Positions 10,959 to 13,520 of a stretch of 13,520 nt of DNA are shown one piece after another; positions within the stretch are counted from its first letter, which is position 1, and the number at the start of each line of letters is the position of its first letter. The position numbers were made by a program, and so were the translations under genes. Source of the stretch: Methanospirillum sp. (lineage in GTDB: Archaea > Halobacteriota > Methanomicrobia > Methanomicrobiales > Methanospirillaceae); assembly GCA_028679485.1 (NCBI GenBank), contig JAJRBL010000149.1, forward strand, positions 1 through 13,520, read 5' to 3'. The notes under the pieces are model-generated. The model was not told the DNA's origin. It did not search any database and saw nothing but the letters and a program-made list of their open reading frames with translations.

Positions 10959-13433
10959 CTACCAGCCGATGTAATCATCAGGCAGGATAACGTTGCTGAT
11001 CATCTCCACGATATCGTTAAAGTACATGAACTCGGCCCGGTCAGATGACTTCAGATCGACATTGGTAATGGAGCCCGGGGTAAAGGGATAGTTATCACTC
11101 CAGTCTGCACTGGATAACGGATTTTTACACTCGGCTTTGTACCAGTTGTCGAATCCCTCCGGTTTTATCCAGAATGATATCGGATCACGCTGTTCCATCG
11201 ATACATACGGGACATCTACCGTCAGCATCTCCTTTCCGACCGGATCGCCGTACTCGCCGAACTTGCTTACCGTCACCGGGTTTGTCGGGTTGGAGAGATC
11301 CACTCCTTCCCGTGTTGCCATCACCCGGTCACCGACCCGCAGCGGAAACCCGTTGAACTCGGCTTTTCCATAGAAGTACTGGGGTTCCCAGACCGAAGGA
11401 GTCGGGGTCGGGGTCGGGGTGAGTTCATAGGTTGGCAGATCTCCAGCCCAGAGATGGACCGTCTGCGATGAGCCCCCGACATACGGGATATCCCTGGTTG
11501 CATTGATCGAGGTGTTTATCTGTGAATAATTCACGGTTGAATTCGTCGAATCGAGGATCCAGGCCTGCGTGTAACTCGGCCAGTCTTCATCCTTTACCCA
11601 GAATGTTACGTTTACATCCTCCGGAAGGCACTTGCCCTGGATAGTAAGCTTGTCAGTCCAGCTGCTGTTCCCGCTTCCGAAGTACCCTGCTGATACCATG
11701 GTAAACGGATTCTGCGGCCCGGTTACGTCATATCCTTCGATTCGTGCCTCCACCATACCATCGATATTGATGTTTGGGCCACAGTAATGACACTCTCCAT
11801 CGCTGTCAATGAACTCTGTTCCGTTCGTGATATGGACATCACCCTGGATGCTCATCGGAATTGAGGGCACCCCCGCACAGGTGGTCGGACTCGGGGTGAC
11901 CGGGATCGGTGGGATCTCGTCTGGAGATGTCTCCAGGACCTCCAGTTTTACCTGCTGAACCTGGCCCGGCTTGTAGGGAAGGGTCCAGAGGTATGTCCCG
12001 TCATCAGTGAGGATATGAGCCCGTACCATCCTGGTCTCATCGTCTTCTACCCAGAACTCTATCTCGGATTCTGCCGGGACACCCTGCACCTGGAGCTTGG
12101 GTGAAAACGTTCCGCTCTTTCCAAAGATCCCTTTTGCGGTCTTAATCGGATTAAACGTCCCGGAGATATTGTACCCGGGAACCCGTGCCTCTACGATCCC
12201 GCCTGCCTGGATAGGTCTTCCGTATATCTCAACGGTTCCGATAAAGGTTTCAGGTACTGCCGGGATCGCGATAGGTGTCAGGGTTGGCTTTGGAGTGATG
12301 GTATCGGCAACCAGGATCATACCTTCTTTTGACTTGGTAGAGTTCTGTCCTGCTGCGTCTTCTATGGTAAGATTAACCGTGTAATTACCATTCTCCGTGT
12401 AGGTATGCTTCGGATTCTGAACCGTATCCCCGGTTCCGTCTCCGAATTCCCAGCCATACAGAACCGGTAAGCCGACAGACCGGTCCGTAAACTGGACCGT
12501 AAGCGGTGCTTTCCCGGTACGGGTACTTGCGATGAAATCTGCTTGTAATTTCCCCGGTTCATCGGTTACCGTGATATATGCCTCTTTAATCTCGACAGAT
12601 GTTGTTTTTTCATTCGAGACCGAGAGACTGACCGTGTAGGTTCCGGGAAGCATATACTGGTGGCGTGGATTTGCGACCACGTCTGATGTCCCGTCACCAA
12701 AGTCCCAGACCCACATCGTGGGATTACCCGTAGAGAGATCGGTAAACTGTACCGACAGGGGAAGGGTGCCTGACATAACATCAGCACTGAAATCTGCCAC
12801 GAGATCGCCTGACGGCGGTACAGGTGCCGGAACCGGTTCAGGTGGGGGAAGATCCGGGTTGCCCGGCTCTTCCACCGGAGGAACAATTACCGGCGTATCG
12901 GAAGGAATATCCGGAGGCATCTCCTGAGGAGCCTGCACGGTCTCGGAACCGGATGATTCAGCCCCGTCCCCGACGGCAGATTCTGCCACTATCTGTTCTT
13001 CTCCGGCTACCGGTTTTTCCCCGGCCGGGACATCGGTTACTGCCGGCTTATCCCCGCCCACGGAGAGATCGAGGTTCAGACTGACTCCAGGCTGGAAGGT
13101 TGTCTCCTGCCAGCCCTTTTGTCCGTCAATCCAGAAGGTAACCTTGGGATTTCCTCCGGAGAGATCAGACTCTTCCGCCACTATCTTCAGTCGCTGATCA
13201 AATGTTCCTGGTCCTCCGTATTTCCCGGCCTCGGTGAGGACATACTGACCCCGTTCTGCATCATTAATCTTCGCTGACAGAATGGTCCCAACCGGAGCCG
13301 GCGCACCATTTATCGTAACAGTCCCATAAAATTCACTGGGAAGCGCCGGAGCACCGGCAGAACAGATAAGCACCAGGATAAACAGGAGGAGGGTAGCCAG
13401 TGCCGTCCTGGCGGCTACTTTTCCTGTATTCAT
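10959..13433 (-). CDS. Secreted PKD-domain protein with four copies of the repeated surface domain
   Basis: An 824-residue extracellular protein. The signal peptide is 1-28 (ALATLLLFILVLICSAGA). Order: repeated domain D1 (32-126), an acidic Pro-rich linker (127-209), PKD1 (210-292, WVWDFGDGTSDVVANPRHQY...GTYTVSLSV), PKD2 (296-378, WEFGDGTGDTVQNPKHTY...GNYTVNLTI), then D2 (395-500), D3 (524-664) and D4 (685-796), separated by Thr-Pro linkers including TPTPTPTP. All D copies share an opening (F.G.V.I.G.P), GxxxxA, G.[YF]G, FW[IV] and a closing PG....L.L. D2-D4 also share a G(Y/V)(D/N)...NP insertion. D3 has extra cysteines (C519, C548, C551, C602). The protein ends DDYIGW without an anchor helix. 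PKD domains are common in archaeal surface and adhesive proteins. GAGGA at 13437-13441 (minus) is a good Shine-Dalgarno site for the ATG at 13433. Adhesion or cell-surface structure is an inference. Confidence 0.85.
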   Translation of the reverse strand: MNTGKVAARTALATLLLFILVLICSAGAPALPSEFYGTVTINGAPAPVGTILSAKINDAERGQYVLTEAGKYGGPGTFDQRLKIVAEESDLSGGNPKVTFWIDGQKGWQETTFQPGVSLNLDLSVGGDKPAVTDVPAGEKPVAGEEQIVAESAVGDGAESSGSETVQAPQEMPPDIPSDTPVIVPPVEEPGNPDLPPPEPVPAPVPPSGDLVADFSADVMSGTLPLSVQFTDLSTGNPTMWVWDFGDGTSDVVANPRHQYMLPGTYTVSLSVSNEKTTSVEIKEAYITVTDEPGKLQADFIASTRTGKAPLTVQFTDRSVGLPVLYGWEFGDGTGDTVQNPKHTYTENGNYTVNLTIEDAAGQNSTKSKEGMILVADTITPKPTLTPIAIPAVPETFIGTVEIYGRPIQAGGIVEARVPGYNISGTFNPIKTAKGIFGKSGTFSPKLQVQGVPAESEIEFWVEDDETRMVRAHILTDDGTYLWTLPYKPGQVQQVKLEVLETSPDEIPPIPVTPSPTTCAGVPSIPMSIQGDVHITNGTEFIDSDGECHYCGPNINIDGMVEARIEGYDVTGPQNPFTMVSAGYFGSGNSSWTDKLTIQGKCLPEDVNVTFWVKDEDWPSYTQAWILDSTNSTVNYSQINTSINATRDIPYVGGSSQTVHLWAGDLPTYELTPTPTPTPSVWEPQYFYGKAEFNGFPLRVGDRVMATREGVDLSNPTNPVTVSKFGEYGDPVGKEMLTVDVPYVSMEQRDPISFWIKPEGFDNWYKAECKNPLSSADWSDNYPFTPGSITNVDLKSSDRAEFMYFNDIVEMISNVILPDDYIGW
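11401..11418. repeat. Tandem GTCGGG hexamer encoding a Thr-Pro linker
   Basis: Three perfect copies of GTCGGG lie in a row and encode part of the TPTPTPTP linker between D3 and D4 of the PKD protein. The + strand is the template strand and has three closely spaced G4 tracts, with a fourth G4 near 11381. Such repeats can change in copy number. Confidence 0.6.
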
Positions 13434-13490
13434 GATTCCTCACACACCAATGGCTGCCAGTGTTCCTGGCGTTTCCATGTATAACCAGTA
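13434..13490 (-). promoter_or_regulatory. Upstream region of the PKD protein gene: Shine-Dalgarno site and possible TATA box
   Basis: On the minus strand GAGGA (13441-13437) sits three bases before the ATG. A weak TATA-like TTATACAT (13486-13479) lies about 46-53 bases upstream, giving a leader of about 25 bases. The ribosome site is convincing and the TATA call is weak. The remaining bases to the window end show nothing else. Confidence 0.4.
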
Positions 13491-13520
13491 TCCCTTCGAC
13501 GGGAAGAGATACGAATTCTC

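Noticed and set aside
1..13520. A hidden defence island, CRISPR array, transposon or integrated element
   Set aside because: No spaced direct repeats, transposase, integrase, nuclease-helicase set or tRNA attachment site is visible. The genes are typical of a methanogen core and surface complement.

Overview
The window comes from a euryarchaeal methanogen, most likely of the order Methanomicrobiales (the order is an inference). The evidence is a methenyl-H4MPT cyclohydrolase (Mch), an archaeal Pelota, an archaeal-type NFACT/Rqc2 protein, an ABCE1/RLI ribosome-recycling ATPase, a many-PAS membrane sensor with the truncated kinase end often seen in these methanogens, and secreted PKD-domain proteins. 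Upstream of several genes there are TATA-like elements and few strong Shine-Dalgarno sites. The window is gene-dense and no stretch over 300 bases lacks a gene. I saw no rRNA, tRNA, CRISPR array, transposase or phage gene.

Layout. 1-820 (+): 3' part of mch, cut by the window edge. 894-1085 (-): a 63-residue DUF1858 redox-disulfide protein, convergent with mch across a T8A8 bidirectional terminator. 1226-2742 (+): a two-gene operon of a TIM-barrel protein of the AP-endonuclease/sugar-isomerase superfamily, with eroded metal ligands, followed by exodeoxyribonuclease III. 2744-4876 (-): a four-PAS membrane sensor with a histidine box but no ATPase domain; its stop lies one base from the stop of xth. 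5057-7959 (-): NFACT/Rqc2 then Pelota, overlapping by four bases. 8015-10156 (+): a divergent pair, a small three-helix EMC6-like membrane protein then ABCE1. 10255-13433 (-): two secreted proteins that share a repeated domain; the larger also carries two PKD domains.

The centre of the window (5057-10156) is the most coherent functional unit. Pelota recognises stalled ribosomes, ABCE1 splits them, NFACT/Rqc2 acts on the large subunit with its nascent chain, and an EMC6-like protein would link this to membrane-protein insertion. The two operons diverge from a 55-bp gap that may hold a shared promoter element. These are known families. What may be under-described is their grouping, the loss of a catalytically important Asp in the NFACT protein (Q98), and the EMC6-ABCE1 pairing.

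The right end encodes surface proteins. One domain of about 95-140 residues occurs five times (once in the 216-residue protein, four times in the 824-residue protein), and I cannot assign it to a named family. I found no convincing new defence or mobile system.
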